Source: Skeletonema tropicum
Lineage: Eukaryota; Bacillariophyta; Thalassiosirophyceae; Thalassiosirales; Thalassiosiraceae
Direction: 5' to 3'
Length of the DNA: 64,000 nt
Assembly (NCBI GenBank): GCA_037178625.1
Contig: CM074142.1
Coordinates: forward strand, 992,001 to 1,056,000
A model generated the notes under the pieces. That model saw nothing but the letters and a program-made list of their open reading frames with translations. It was not told the DNA's origin and made no database searches. Below, piece after piece: positions 1 to 10,181 of this stretch (the first letter of the stretch is position 1; every line of letters starts with the position of its first letter). The translations under genes and the position numbers were made by a program.

Positions 1-923
1 CAACAGTGGCACATGTCAAATCTAACAATGGTTTGATATCCATGTAATTGGCAGCGAGTATAAGTTCGAATAAAAGAACTTGCTCCACATTGACAAAGTC
101 GGCATACCACTTTTGGACAACCTCAGCCATAACTGCAGATTTGAGAGGCTTTTCGATTTCAGTCATTGGTTCATTTTTGTGGTGGTGGGAGCAGAATTCA
201 ATAACCTTTTTGAGGACGGCGGCCTTGACGTTGGGGAGGGGAATTTCTGTGGTCTCTTCGTCATCGGCACTTTCATCTTCGAGCATGCCCTTGACGAGTT
301 CGGACGTACGGGCTACATCGGTGTCTACGGGAAATGAATCTCCCTCCATGGAGATCTGTTTACGAATAATAGTATTGAAGTGAATAAGAAGAAAATAATT
401 GTGAGAGAGAAGAGTAGAGAAAAAAAGGGCAATGGAAATGGAGGTATCTTTGCTTCATGAGAGATATCGCCACCCATCACGGAGGAGAGTAGATCGCCGT
501 CGAGAATAGATAACAGTCATATTCATAATGATATGCAACGTAGACGGACAAAATAATAACATTTCAAGGAGCGTTGTTAATCCGAATCGGGGTTCCCTGT
601 GGACTATGGACCACTCAAAGCATCACCCGTCCCCCACTTTTCATCATTCAATGATCATGACAGCGGCCGGTGGGAGGATATCCAACAAACTTCTCAAAAA
701 ATGTACGTACTATATATTACCCATCACCATGGAGAAACAACAAGGGAATATAGCATCCCTCCTACGGCACGATCCCGAGATGACACAAGGCATGGAAATT
801 CCGATCATCATCACTCGACCACCCGACTGTCACGTTTGACCTCGATCCGCCATCATAGATATAAAACAATTTTGAGAGAGCAAGATGACTTACCAAATTG
901 ACGGTTCCTGATTCGGCTTCCAT
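1..923 (-). CDS. SKP1: SKP1-like SCF ubiquitin-ligase adaptor, 5' part (two exons, cut by the window edge)
   Basis: SKP1 links F-box proteins to cullin in SCF E3 ligases. Exon 1 (894-923) encodes ten residues, MEAESGTVNL. It ends at a GTAAGT donor, and exon 2 (355 down to 1) resumes after CAG with ISMEGDSFPVD. The join is in phase 0 and restores the family's usual N-terminus. Seen after that are the acidic loop, the PLPNVKAAVLKKVIEFC segment, a Lys/His-rich hinge, and WYADFVNVEQVLLFELILAANYMDIKPLLDLTCATV, the conserved POZ-fold C-terminal half. The gene runs off the left edge, so the F-box-binding tail is missing here. The 538 bp intron (356-893) shows no other gene. The start is in a 5'-to-5' arrangement with NUDC. 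The family call is very secure; exon 1 is short, so its placement is slightly less so. Confidence 0.93.
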
Positions 924-1185
924 GCTTCTTGCTGCTGGATAACTTTAATGAGATGAATAATTATGAGGCTATGAGGTCATCAGGCATAATCGGATTGACC
1001 AAGAACTAATAAGAGCAAGCCAAGCCACAGCAATGGCAAAATCTCTTTGCTTGGTGGCACGGCTGAAAAAAGGAGCCGCGCGCTTTTCAATATTAAATCC
1101 TACGTACATCCAGTAAAAAATTGCGCGGTCCTTACCACCAAGAAACCCTCTCCTCAACTACACTCCTAATAACTATCTTCTAACC
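924..1185. promoter_or_regulatory. Shared 262 bp spacer between divergent SKP1 and NUDC
   Basis: The two start codons face away from each other with 262 bp between them, so this spacer must hold both core promoters and 5' UTRs. No TATA box was picked out with confidence. That it acts as a bidirectional promoter is inferred from the layout only. Confidence 0.5.
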
Positions 1186-2268
1186 ATGTCGAGACCAGAC
1201 TACACCAACGACGACCGCTTCGACGGCCTCTTCCTCCAAATAGCCCACCAAACCCAGGGCATCGAACCACTACTCGACACCCTCTTCTCCTTTCTGCGAC
1301 GAAAATCCGATTTCTTCTCACCACCCGGCGGCGGAGATGCAGAGGCGGCCATTGCCAAAGTAAATGAAGTGGTTCGGAAACATGCGGATATTTATTTGGC
1401 GGATAGGAGGAGGAGGGAGGAGGAGGAGAGGTTGAAGAAGTTGAGGCGGAGGGAGGCTGCTGAGGCAAAAAAGGCGAAGGCTGCAGCTGCGGCGGAAGAG
1501 AAAAGTATGGAGGAAAATAATGATGAGGGCGTCATTGAAATGGGAGAGGATGGATTTGATATCTCGAATGATGATGAGCCACCGCCATCAAAACCCGCGG
1601 CAGCGAAAGTGGCAGCAGGTGTCTCTGACGTCAAATCGGATGCTCCAACAACTTCAGCCACAAATACGGAACAAAACAAAACTGATGGCAAAGACAACGA
1701 CAAACAAGAAAATGATGATGATGATGATGAAGAAGACAATTCTCCACCTCCCATAGGCAACGGGGGAACAATCGATGGCAAGTATGTCTGGACTCAAACC
1801 CTCCAAGAACTTACTATCAACATACCCCTCCCCGAAAACACACGAGGGCGTGATCTCAACGTCATCATATCCAAAAAACACCTAAAAGTTGGATTCGCCA
1901 AAACAAAAAACGAATTCATCGTCAACGATGACCTCACCAAACCAATCATAGTCGACGACTCACTCTGGACCATCGAGGACGGCAACCGCCTCGTCCTAAC
2001 ACTGCAAAAGTCAAATCAAATGGAATGGTGGGATGCACCGTGCCAATCTGATTTTCCGAAAATTAACATTCAAAAGGTACAGCCGGAAAACTCCAATTTG
2101 AGTGATTTGGACGGTGAGACTCGTCAGACTGTGGAGAAGATGATGTTTGATCAACGGCAGAAGGCGCTGGGGTTGCCTACGGCGGATGAGCAGAAGAAGT
2201 TGGATATATTGGAGAAGTTCAAGGCTAGTCATCCAGAGATGGATTTTAGTAATGCCAAGATTAACTAG
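1186..2268 (+). CDS. NUDC: NudC family protein (CS/p23-like domain, dynein/HSP90 co-factor)
   Basis: A 360-residue, single-exon protein. The N-terminal ~50 residues (FDGLFLQIAHQTQGIEPLLDTLFSFLRRKSDFF) match the NudC N-terminal module. A charged coiled-coil/acidic stretch (about 70-190) includes a run of Asp. A CS domain follows at about 199-287 (YVWTQTLQELTINIPLP ... WTIEDGNRLVLTLQK), then the conserved NudC C-terminus (VEKMMFDQRQKALGLPTADEQKK). NudC proteins assist HSP90 clients and dynein/LIS1-dependent nuclear movement in the cytoplasm. The ATG at 1186 begins the conserved N-terminus and needs no extension. Its 3' end converges on the unknown gene at 2420. Confidence 0.95.
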   Translation: MSRPDYTNDDRFDGLFLQIAHQTQGIEPLLDTLFSFLRRKSDFFSPPGGGDAEAAIAKVNEVVRKHADIYLADRRRREEEERLKKLRRREAAEAKKAKAAAAAEEKSMEENNDEGVIEMGEDGFDISNDDEPPPSKPAAAKVAAGVSDVKSDAPTTSATNTEQNKTDGKDNDKQENDDDDDEEDNSPPPIGNGGTIDGKYVWTQTLQELTINIPLPENTRGRDLNVIISKKHLKVGFAKTKNEFIVNDDLTKPIIVDDSLWTIEDGNRLVLTLQKSNQMEWWDAPCQSDFPKINIQKVQPENSNLSDLDGETRQTVEKMMFDQRQKALGLPTADEQKKLDILEKFKASHPEMDFSNAKIN

Positions 2269-2419
2269 AAAGAAAAGAATGAGTTGTATGCAGATTACCT
2301 AAGGAGAAATTATCATAGTTAGTTACATAATATTATGTTGTTAATGTGTCGATTCTTACGCAAGCAATAAGTATGGCCTTAAACGACAAGAATGAAACTT
2401 TCTCGGCAAGAACAGTTTG

Positions 2420-3259
2420 TTACATCTCGGCCAGCTCACCACAAAGCCCGATGGTATTGACTTTCATGATTTTCTCCATTATCAAGTTGTGTTCATCCAT
2501 TGCAAGACGAACATTACACATATTCTTGGCATACTCTCGCCTCATCTCAAATAAATATGGGTCAAAGTCAGCAGCAATCTGGTCCATCCATTTCACTCTC
2601 TTATTTTCTTCTTCGACAGGTACCTCAACCGACGCTGACTTGTTGTTCTTCCGGTGGAAGGATTTCTTCTTGTTCACCTTCTGAGACTTTTTCAAGGCTG
2701 GCACTGGCTTCCGACACGACATGGGAGGCTTCTCTTCGAACGAAGCACATTCTGAATGGGTATAATAGTTTCTGAGACGAATTTCAGATTCAAAGGAGTT
2801 TGATGTAAAGACACTACTGTCGTCGTCAGATTCCGCCAGACTTGAGTCCAAACTTGAGTCATCATTCTCTGCCGTGGTAGCAAGGGAATACTTAGTAGAG
2901 ACGCCATCCTCTTGTTTCTTCTTGTAAATATTTCTGAGGTTTTGTTGCAGATAATTATCATCGGGATCGACCCTGGTCTCAATCTTCTCTGCCTTCGACT
3001 TTTTCGACATCTCATACCTCAGAGTAGCTTCATCGCTGACAGAATCATCATTTCGAGAGTCTTCTTCTACTTCGTTGGTGTTCACGCTGCTGGATGCCTC
3101 CGTTTCTTCTTCACTGATGCTGAAGCCAAGTGAATGGGCTATCGTATCCTTGAAACCTAATACTTGATCCAGGAACGACGATTCCTTGTTTTCCTTAGAG
3201 ACGTAAGTACTACTTTCACTCCATACATCAAACCTGCTAGACCTTGAAGAACGAGACAT
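2420..3259 (-). CDS. Unknown acidic, Ser-rich protein (279 residues)
   Basis: Complete frame from ATG to TAA with no recognised domain. The N-terminus (SRSSRSSRFDVWSES) is basic and Ser-rich. The middle is acidic and likely disordered, with Ser/Asp/Glu clusters. A short basic patch (KKSQKVNKKKSFHRKNNK) is followed by a C-terminal predicted helix (about 225-275) with FDPYLFEMRREYAKNMCNVRLAMDEHNLIMEKI, the most structured part. No signal peptide or membrane segment is visible. It converges with NUDC, with about 150 bp between the stops. It could be a lineage-specific regulatory protein, but function is not assigned. Confidence 0.75.
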   Translation of the reverse strand: MSRSSRSSRFDVWSESSTYVSKENKESSFLDQVLGFKDTIAHSLGFSISEEETEASSSVNTNEVEEDSRNDDSVSDEATLRYEMSKKSKAEKIETRVDPDDNYLQQNLRNIYKKKQEDGVSTKYSLATTAENDDSSLDSSLAESDDDSSVFTSNSFESEIRLRNYYTHSECASFEEKPPMSCRKPVPALKKSQKVNKKKSFHRKNNKSASVEVPVEEENKRVKWMDQIAADFDPYLFEMRREYAKNMCNVRLAMDEHNLIMEKIMKVNTIGLCGELAEM

Positions 3260-3856
3260 GCTTCTTGTATATATGTGCGTGCTGCAGATGCTATCCGATG
3301 TGCTTATGGATGCGTTCTCTCTTGGTCAAAATAATCAAACTCCGATAAAATTCAATCCTGGTTGTTGATCTTCGGTGAGGAAAAATGAAAAATTGGTGAC
3401 CAAAAAAGAAAGAGTGATAAAAAATTTAGCAGAAAGGCAACGGGAAAGGAAGGTCAAAATGTTACGGTACAGTGCCACGTGTGTTAGATTATATGAAGAA
3501 TTCTCATGACTTCTTTCTCAATAGGAGTATAAGCTTCCACGGTGGAGCGGCGCGCCATTTTTTGCACACTTTTGGGTTTGACCACACAAAATAAGACCAT
3601 GTTCGCCTAACAAGCTACTAGCTTTGGCAAAAAATCGAAAATTCAGTATGACGGGTTTATGCTCAAACTAAGCCAGGATTGTGAAGCCCTATATGTCAGA
3701 TGAATAAATATGTGCTTACCAGGAATAATTTTGAGAGGCCCGTCGAGAAATTCGGCCTCATTGTAAGCTAGCAAAATGCTAGCCAAATTCGGCCTTGTGT
3801 AGAATAAATTACCGTGAGCTACCTAGCAAAAATCTAAAATTGCATATTTTGGCGAC
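3260..3856. other. Gene-free left flank of the duplication
   Basis: Upstream region of the minus-strand gene at 2420-3259. It is AT-rich with scattered stops in all frames. No gene, RNA or clear repeat is seen. Its last bases are unique sequence; homology to copy B starts at 3857. Confidence 0.6.
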
Positions 3857-4836
3857 AATATGTCCGTTTAGTACGTTTCCTTCACCAAAATTATTCCCAT
3901 TAGCATCGTCAACACGTTAGTGTACTCAGTTTGGTATTCTTTTTTATATTTGTGCATTTGGCAAGCTAGGCGGAAGCTAGTGAACACCATGGTGAATTTG
4001 TGCCTCCAAACCCAAATCTGTGCAAAAAAGGAAGGATTTGTACGCTTTTGTATGGGGGCTTATGTATGATAAAAATTACTGGTAGCCCTTGTACTTTGGC
4101 CCACGTGGGCCGACCGTGGAAGCTTATTTGTTTGCCACAAGCTTCTCGGCTTAGCTTGCTACTGGCGGGAAAAATTTTCACTGGAAAAAATTGTCACCGT
4201 CACTGAAACTCCACACAAAACACTAACAAAACACAAAAAACACGAGTTCTACACCCTTACATGGAGGTTCTGTGCCTCCATGTCGACCCCAAACACAAAT
4301 AGTCGACCATAATACGGTAGTACAGACTATTGGCTTTCGATAGAACCACTGGTCAACGTTATATGCAGTATACTCGCACAGCAGCAGCAGTACAGGCACG
4401 CAGATCTGCCGTAGGCATGCGTCATTCTAGCTTGAAATAGCAGTTATTGGTCCCAAATTCGTCGGTAGGTGCTCTATCTCGACGAATTATAGTCTCTTCT
4501 GCATCAGATAATGTAGATATACTGTTTGGGATGCTATTTTTAGACTGCTCTATGTATTTTCGTCGAGTAGCATTGCCATATTTAGACTATCACAATTTTG
4601 TTAGTATTTTGTGCGTGAAATTTGTGAGCTGTCACCGTGGTGAAGGTGACAGTTTCTTCCCGCCAGTAGCTAACAGAAAACAGAATACATATACCAAAGG
4701 TTGGTTGGTTTAGTAAATTATTCTTTTTGTAGCATCAAGTATATTTTAGCATGCAATTTCTTATACACATTCGTTTTAATTGGATCAAATCCAAAATCCA
4801 AGCTCGGGTAGTCGCAGCTTGTGTCATGAATGTGGT
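3857..4836. other. Gene-free 980 bp at the left of copy A
   Basis: Region downstream of the metallopeptidase gene. Short frames here have no protein-like composition. It contains the inverted-repeat element 4158-4670. The same sequence is repeated at 15513-16492. Confidence 0.6.
4158..4670. repeat. MITE-like inverted-repeat element (copy A)
   Basis: GCTACTGGCGGGAA at 4158-4171 is matched by its exact reverse complement at 4657-4670. Looser complementarity continues inward (GTGAC-rich arms). The flanks read TTA on the left and TAA on the right. A ~513 bp non-coding element with terminal inverted repeats fits a MITE, but no empty site is available to prove it. Confidence 0.45.
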
Positions 4837-6642
4837 CTATAACTTTAGCATGATGGCCAGCAAACAAGCTAGAGAAACTCCGAACGCTGAAGAGACGCTG
4901 ATCTTCGTTGTGCTCCCTGAAATTACAGTTCTTGCACCCATCCACTGTGAGCCTTTCACAAACCAGTCGTTATTGTCACCTTCAAAACCAGAAGAATGAA
5001 AATCATCGTTTTGAATCTTATCTGGGGGTTTGTCTACACCAATGCCTTCCACTTCTGGAGAATACCATTCAAATTTATAACCATCCCAGCCAGCATCTGA
5101 TCCCCAAGTTTTGTCACCTGGCACTGACTCAGATAAAGAGCCCCATGATGCGTATTCAACATCTACTGATGGAGGAGGAACTTCTATAGTAGGAATATGC
5201 AAATCTGTCACATCTTCGACGGGTAATTTACTATCCCACCAGTTGCCACCATTGCTGCTTGATAAAATTGAACTTTTCCCGGGAGATGCAACAGCAATAC
5301 TGCCTGAATCCTCTTGCCAATAGAATGCGTTGTCAAGGTCTTTATCATCTACACCTCCTCTACATTCATCTGCAGTTAATGGCAATATCTCAGAGAGCTT
5401 CGCATCAAACATATTCTTCAATTTCACAGGTGGCAATATGCTACCTCCAAATTTTATCGCAAGTTTAGCTCCATAGTTAGATGCACATTCGCGTTGTCTA
5501 GGAGAGCCATGATGAGTAGCTATGGATGACTTGCAATCTCCCATGGAAAATGCGGCTCGATGGATTTCATCCAATTGACTGGCTTCCAATCTCCCTCCAC
5601 TGCTATGTGCCAAGAAGTAGGAGCCAAACATGTCTGACATTAGCTCTAATCGACGTGTCTCTTCTGCCTTGCTCAATCCCTTTCCATTTGTCTTCATCAT
5701 CCCAAGATCATATTGTAGATGGTGCCCAAATTCATGCGAATGAATGTATTCCGGTCCATTGGGTAGTTGCAACCACTTCAAGAAAGCAAATACTCCATCA
5801 CCTATGATGATACTGTCGCGCTCGCTGTTGCGTCCATCTGAGTGTGTAGATTGTATAGCTAATGCATTGGCTGTTAGCACCGGGTTGTTGTAGGCATCGG
5901 GTAATTTGACTATTATTGATTGGATCTTGGCAGCCAAAGTAAGTGCAGTCGGCGCATCCAGTCCGTATAGTTGTTGCAACGTTGGCACCAACTTCCCCTT
6001 GACTGATAGATCGTTCCCGTGCATACCCATTAACACCACAGTCGATGAACCTCCTGATGATGCAGCATAATTTAATCCTAACTCGTTCATGCCATTCTGA
6101 CTCGCAAGTGACCAAAATCGTTTCAGAGATTCATGATTTGACTGCATTTGTTTTGTGTCTTCTCCGTATGTACCGAAGTATTCATTTTGTCCAGAGCTAC
6201 TTGATACATGATGTTTATATAAATATGCCAAAGATGTGACGTTGTAATAATTGAGTTCTTCCCATGTTTCCAAGCCAATTGATTCAATGAGGGATACGAA
6301 CCATCTCTGGAGTGGTGAAAGGCAATTACTTTTCCTTTGCGTTTGGCGATGATGTTGACGCAACCTTCGATGACGCCATCGATCAACCACTACTTGCGAT
6401 GCTGCTTGCAACTCAAGATTCCACCAGGTGATATCTGCGTAGTGGAATAACTCTTGAGCATGCATTGTCGGAGTCAATAGTGGCGCCGATACTTCTGACG
6501 AAGAAGCAGTCACGTCTGCGGCTATTGTATTATGCATTCCGAGGAAAGCTGCCACTGCCACCACTATCTTCGCGCATGCAAAAAAAACATTCCTGAAACT
6601 AGGGTGCGCGAAATTGGACAGAGGTGCTGCATGCGTTATCAT
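4837..6642 (-). CDS. Secreted neutral zinc metallopeptidase-like protein (copy A)
   Basis: Numbered from the ATG at 6642 the protein has 601 residues. A signal-like hydrophobic segment (VFFACAKIVVAVAAFLGM, about 19-36) precedes a luminal chain. The active-site motif HEFGHH lies at about 303-308, followed by ELMSD (E334) and HGSPRQR (379-385). This series resembles bacterial putative neutral zinc metallopeptidases of the YpfJ type. The C-terminus ends in a hydrophobic tail (VSLACLLAIMLKL), suggesting a GPI-anchor signal or membrane anchor. The frame stays open upstream to a TTG at 6783, but the two copies diverge by a 2-base indel there. That argues for the internal ATG at 6642 or the one at 6675. 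Substrate is unknown; a cell-surface or wall role is only inferred. Confidence 0.8.
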   Translation of the reverse strand: MITHAAPLSNFAHPSFRNVFFACAKIVVAVAAFLGMHNTIAADVTASSSEVSAPLLTPTMHAQELFHYADITWWNLELQAASQVVVDRWRHRRLRQHHRQTQRKSNCLSPLQRWFVSLIESIGLETWEELNYYNVTSLAYLYKHHVSSSSGQNEYFGTYGEDTKQMQSNHESLKRFWSLASQNGMNELGLNYAASSGGSSTVVLMGMHGNDLSVKGKLVPTLQQLYGLDAPTALTLAAKIQSIIVKLPDAYNNPVLTANALAIQSTHSDGRNSERDSIIIGDGVFAFLKWLQLPNGPEYIHSHEFGHHLQYDLGMMKTNGKGLSKAEETRRLELMSDMFGSYFLAHSSGGRLEASQLDEIHRAAFSMGDCKSSIATHHGSPRQRECASNYGAKLAIKFGGSILPPVKLKNMFDAKLSEILPLTADECRGGVDDKDLDNAFYWQEDSGSIAVASPGKSSILSSSNGGNWWDSKLPVEDVTDLHIPTIEVPPPSVDVEYASWGSLSESVPGDKTWGSDAGWDGYKFEWYSPEVEGIGVDKPPDKIQNDDFHSSGFEGDNNDWFVKGSQWMGARTVISGSTTKISVSSAFGVSLACLLAIMLKL

Positions 6643-7376
6643 CTGCCATTGGCTCTCTCTCACTCTCAGTGGCATCTGGAGTAGCGAACAATCGATGAAT
6701 GCGAAGAAGTGTGTGATGTAACTTGTATGTAGGAATACTCGATTGATGAACCCAAACGTAGCCAAAAGTCGAGATGAAAGCAAAGCCGGCCCGGGCCGGC
6801 GGGAGGTCGTGCGTGGCGAAGTACCCAGAGAGGGGCTGTTGTAAAATGGGTCATTATCCTTGGGAAAAGGTTAATTTGTTCCCGTGATTTCCTTGAGACT
6901 AACTCTGTGACAAGAAGCGCAAGAAGATACCTCTCTTACTTAAGTACATCATGGGAGAATGTAAGTATATTATGATTCATCTTCATCATTCATAATGGCT
7001 ACAGCTGCAGACTACAATGATGAGGATTGCGTTGTGAGGAGGAATGATAACACATATAGTTAGTAGGGGGCTTTGATTGCAATGATGTGTGATGATGGAC
7101 AGTGCTGTTGAGTGTTAGTGTTAGTGTTAGTGTTCTACATAATCATAATCATAATCCATCTTTATCGATACCAACAACACAACAACCACGCATCTTTCGT
7201 ATTTTGCGTGCGGAAGTCTTCAGTTAGATACTGGACAAATATTACAGCTAAGGGAGACTCTCTAGATAACTCTAACATTCTGCCTTTCTTCCTCCTGCTG
7301 CTGCTCCTCTCTCCTATTTCCCTGTTTCATTTTTGGTTGCATAGGCATCACAAACACCTCAGCGCATTAGAAACAA
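6643..7376. other. Gene-free spacer in copy A containing the empty transposon site
   Basis: Upstream region of the metallopeptidase gene. The TA at 6900-6901 is the unoccupied target of the transposon found in copy B. Short repeats occur (GTTAGT runs near 7110-7130, CATAATCATAATC near 7138). No gene is supported. The copy B equivalents are 18299-18559 and 20819-21295. Confidence 0.6.
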
Positions 7377-7745
7377 TTACTCTTCCTGTTCCTTCAGTAA
7401 TGACGAATCCAAAATTGCGAAGACGGGGCACAGTATGTTTGTGCAGCCTTGCTGATCAAGCCACTTTGGAGAAATCTCAAACTTGATTTGGTTAATGTTC
7501 GCAGCAATCTCAGGTGACATACCGTCCAAAATCTGGCACTGAAAGCCCTGTGCATCTAGCTTCATCAAGGGAATCAAAACATTGTCTGACAATACCGAAT
7601 CGATCCGTTCGATGAAGATATCAACTGGGCCATTCATTTGCTGACTTCCAAAATCCGTAACCTTAATTTGTTTCCCAACAACTGAAAGTCCATCCAACTC
7701 CAACACAGGATAACAAACTTCTTCGATACGCGATGTGTATTGTAC
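7377..7745 (-). pseudogene. FkbM-type methyltransferase fragment (copy A)
   Basis: An open frame of about 122 codons bounded upstream by TAA and with no ATG at its head. It contains IDSVLSDNVLIPLMKLDAQG followed by FQCQILDGM, which matches the SAM-dependent FkbM methyltransferase pattern (lxxDxxG-E-xxVLxG), then a typical C-terminal IKFEIS segment. The N-terminal SAM-binding half is absent nearby. It may be the last exon of a gene whose upstream part is lost, or a decayed copy. No credible upstream exon was found in the 1 kb beyond it. Confidence 0.5.
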
Positions 7746-8707
7746 TTAGATAGATGTTAAATAAATAACTTTGGGACCATACCAGCCTGGGTCCCTCCAG
7801 GTTTCTCCTTTCTCTACTGTAGTCTCTAGAGATTGTCGAATAGCAACTATGTAAAATCAACTATCTACTTATCCTTTTGTGGAAAGTTATTCTCTTTGCT
7901 TGAGCTGAGAAGAGTTCGCATGCACCCCAAAAAGAGTGCCCCAAGACGATTGTAAGAGGTCGTTTTTTAGTACCAGACGTGCTTTTGAAATTTCTTTTAC
8001 ATATGCTGCCAAATAAGTACTTACACACACGACTCCCTACTTACTCACCACGTACTCAGCCACGTCGGCGAAGCCATATGTACGCACCTTGCTTGCGGTA
8101 CTTAATCTGTGCCTAGCCAAGGCGCTTCGCATCATCCAACAAGAACTTTTACTTATCGATCGGTTCTGTCGAGGCTTAAGCTGCCTACCTGGCGCCTGCC
8201 TTCTTCGACGAGTATGTTGCTGACTTGTGAGAAGAGCTAGAGGAGGTAGTGGGCCTGGTGGTGTTAAGCTGGAGTTAGGTTTAGGTCGTCTTCTTCTGTT
8301 GTTGCTTGCTATGCTCCTTGTCTTTGCTCTGCCTTGTGTAGGATTGACACAGCCTTGCAACCTTTCGATCAAGCGCAAAGTCAAGCTTGTACCTCTTCCT
8401 CTTGTCATTGAGTTCTTGCCGAGTAGGTGTAAGGAAGATGATACAACAGAACTTCTACAGCATTCTTGAAGTCCTTGCTCAAGACTAAGTTGATAGATTC
8501 TTATGTCATCTATCATATTATTTAGAGTACTTAGGAGTAAGGACGTTAATAGTCAGGCTATCTTGACTAAATCAGCATCCTGTGAAGATTTTGATGAAAT
8601 GAGGTTGATCCAGCAACATGGTTTGACTGAACAAGTTATTCAAAATTCTTAACAAAAATCTTAACTTAAATGGTAGTTAGCATCAAAATCGTGTGTCTGT
8701 GGACGAA
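7746..8707. other. Gene-free spacer in copy A
   Basis: About 960 bp between the FkbM fragment and the unknown gene. Minus-strand frames at 8037-8516 are Arg/Pro/Ser-rich and are broken in copy B by a 2-base insertion (near 8158 versus 22075), so they are not treated as a gene. The copy B equivalent is 21665-22628. Confidence 0.55.
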
Positions 8708-9349
8708 TTATCTGGATTCCTTACTCTGAATGCGTTGGAAGTCACCAAACATCTTGGCCTGGGCAACTGACCACTCCGAATATCGTGTTGCGGCTTCAGC
8801 GATACGATCAGCCTTGTCGTTGTAGCCGTCACCTACTTCGATCTTTGACTGCTCTAGTAGCACGGCGTACTTGACTAGTTTCTTCGTCCTCGCTCGCTTC
8901 TTCGAAAACTCTGGTGAGATGAGCTGCTGCTCTAGGCCGACTATGCACAGGCTGTCAATTTCATTGTGCTGTGGCTGTGGGTCAGGAGCCGATTGTCCTG
9001 GGGCGCCATTAACATTAAATCCTCCCTTCATTCGCTGGAAAATGGCGAGGTCCTTCCGAGCTTCCTTCTTGAAGATCTCTTCGTCTACCCCAGTGTACCA
9101 TTCCTGTGGCTCGTCTTCGGGGACGTTGTAGCGGTAGAGCAGCGACCTGGGTTGGAATGAGACCGATCGGCGTTGTTTCTTCTTGAGAGAAGACATGAAA
9201 CAGCCCTGGCGTTTGTCAACAAGCTCGCTGTCGATGTCCATGACACAGTTCCATGATGACCGTGGTGGCTCGGACTGTGCCAGCGAGGGCATTGGCTGCT
9301 CGTATTCATATGCGGGTGGTGCCTGTTGCTGCTGCTGTTTTTGTGCCAT
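8708..9349 (-). CDS. Unknown Gln/charge-rich protein, 213 residues (copy A)
   Basis: ATG at 9349, TAA-bounded single exon. The N-terminus has a Gln run (MAQKQQQQQAPPAYEYE). The central part holds RRSVSFQPRSLLYRYNVPED, followed by EWYTGVDEEIFKKEARKDL, a segment type I have seen in diatom proteins of unknown function: a basic VSF stretch, then an acidic loop and a WYT helix. The C-terminal third is predicted helical. No signal peptide or enzyme motif is visible. The frame continues upstream only to a TTG at 9373, so the ATG is preferred. Confidence 0.72.
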   Translation of the reverse strand: MAQKQQQQQAPPAYEYEQPMPSLAQSEPPRSSWNCVMDIDSELVDKRQGCFMSSLKKKQRRSVSFQPRSLLYRYNVPEDEPQEWYTGVDEEIFKKEARKDLAIFQRMKGGFNVNGAPGQSAPDPQPQHNEIDSLCIVGLEQQLISPEFSKKRARTKKLVKYAVLLEQSKIEVGDGYNDKADRIAEAATRYSEWSVAQAKMFGDFQRIQSKESR

Positions 9350-9921
9350 GATATTCTCTAGAGAGGAACGCAATTTTGTGTTGCTGAGTGTGTTGCGAGG
9401 CAGGTGGCAGGTTGATTTTACTGATGTAGAAGTGATGCAGCAGAATTAATTGTGTAAAAGAAGCAACCTATCGCAACTATCACTTGCTTCACTAAGTATT
9501 TCTTTCCTACCATGTGTACCTGTAAGTGTTCGCGTGCACTTGTGCAGAATCTCCGTCTCGTCAGCTGACGGCTGACGGGGGCGGAAGGAACGAGGAGGAG
9601 ACGTGTAAGATGATTTGTTCTGCAGACAGATGTTGTTGCGATCGTGTATCAGACCGAGCTAGGTTCTTTTCCTAGTTTATACAGAATCAATGTAATTACT
9701 TATGGGTATTAAGTAAGGTCGAACACAAGTAAAAAAACGCTAATAAAAGTTGGCCGTTTGTTAGGCAAAATGGGCTGGTAGATCTAAGCACCTGCCTGTT
9801 CAAAAAATTAGTCAAGTCAGAACGGTTCACGAAGTGCAGGTTGAAAACCGCTTGCATAAGTACTCTTTAAGTACTCTTTCTCGCGCTGAAGAATAAATAC
9901 ATCGTACTTTTATGTAGCGGC
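9350..9921. other. Gene-free right end of copy A
   Basis: Upstream flank of the unknown gene. It holds a short CAGCTGACGGCTGACGG direct repeat near 9560 that has one unit fewer in copy B. No gene is seen. The block ends at GCGGCC, after which the retroelement begins. The copy B equivalent is 23271-23836. Confidence 0.55.
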
Positions 9922-10181
9922 CTGTATGATTTGAAAGTGATGATACAATATTTTTCAACTTAGATTAGGACGTTAATTACTTGAACGAGTAGAGTAATGA
10001 ACTCGTTTCGGTTAGACCTTCATCGGCAAGTGTCAACGTGAGACAGCCCCAGGAGCGGGCTGTTCTAATGAATCTTTTGTATAGTGGTGAACGGAGAAAA
10101 ATGAAATGAACGGAGAAGTGAACGTCTTTTTCAGACGCGGTTCAATGTCTTTTCAGACAGGAGAAGCTTTTGCTCTCCCGA
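9922..10181 (-). repeat. Pseudo-LTR, inverted copy
   Basis: Reverse complement of the pLTRs at 11388-11665 and 15235-15512, except for a 16-base deletion that removes one arm of the terminal hairpin. It ends precisely at the boundary with copy A. Confidence 0.85.
9970..10039 (-). ncRNA. Hammerhead-ribozyme-like fold in inverted pLTR
   Basis: Minus-strand copy of the fold. Stem I arms are at 10027-10031 and 9979-9983. It carries the same C-for-U4 deviation, so this belongs to the element's source copy and not to local decay. Confidence 0.55.

Larger units (their letters stand above)
3857..9921. repeat. Copy A of a ~6.06 kb direct duplication
   Basis: This block recurs at 15513-23836. By eye the two are almost base-identical: 3857-6901 matches 15513-18559, and 6900-9921 matches 20819-23835. 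The differences I found are: two extra A's in B near 18435; two extra bases in B near 22075; a 7-base difference near 9563/23484; one substitution at ~9090; and the 2,259 bp transposon in B. It carries a metallopeptidase gene, an FkbM fragment and an unknown gene, all on the minus strand. The very high identity means a recent duplication or two haplotypes placed in tandem by the assembler. Confidence 0.97.

Noticed and set aside
528..901. Frames inside the SKP1 intron
   Set aside because: His/Arg-rich short frames within a well-bounded intron; no protein-like signal.
1392..1781. Minus-strand Ser-rich frame in NUDC
   Set aside because: Reverse image of the Lys/Glu/Asp-rich coding segment of NUDC.
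7112..7486. 124-codon plus-strand frame
   Set aside because: Low-complexity hydrophobic start, overlaps the FkbM fragment on the other strand, no family features.
8037..8516. 159-codon minus-strand frame
   Set aside because: Arg/Pro-rich without motifs and truncated in copy B by a 2-base insertion while neighbours are conserved.
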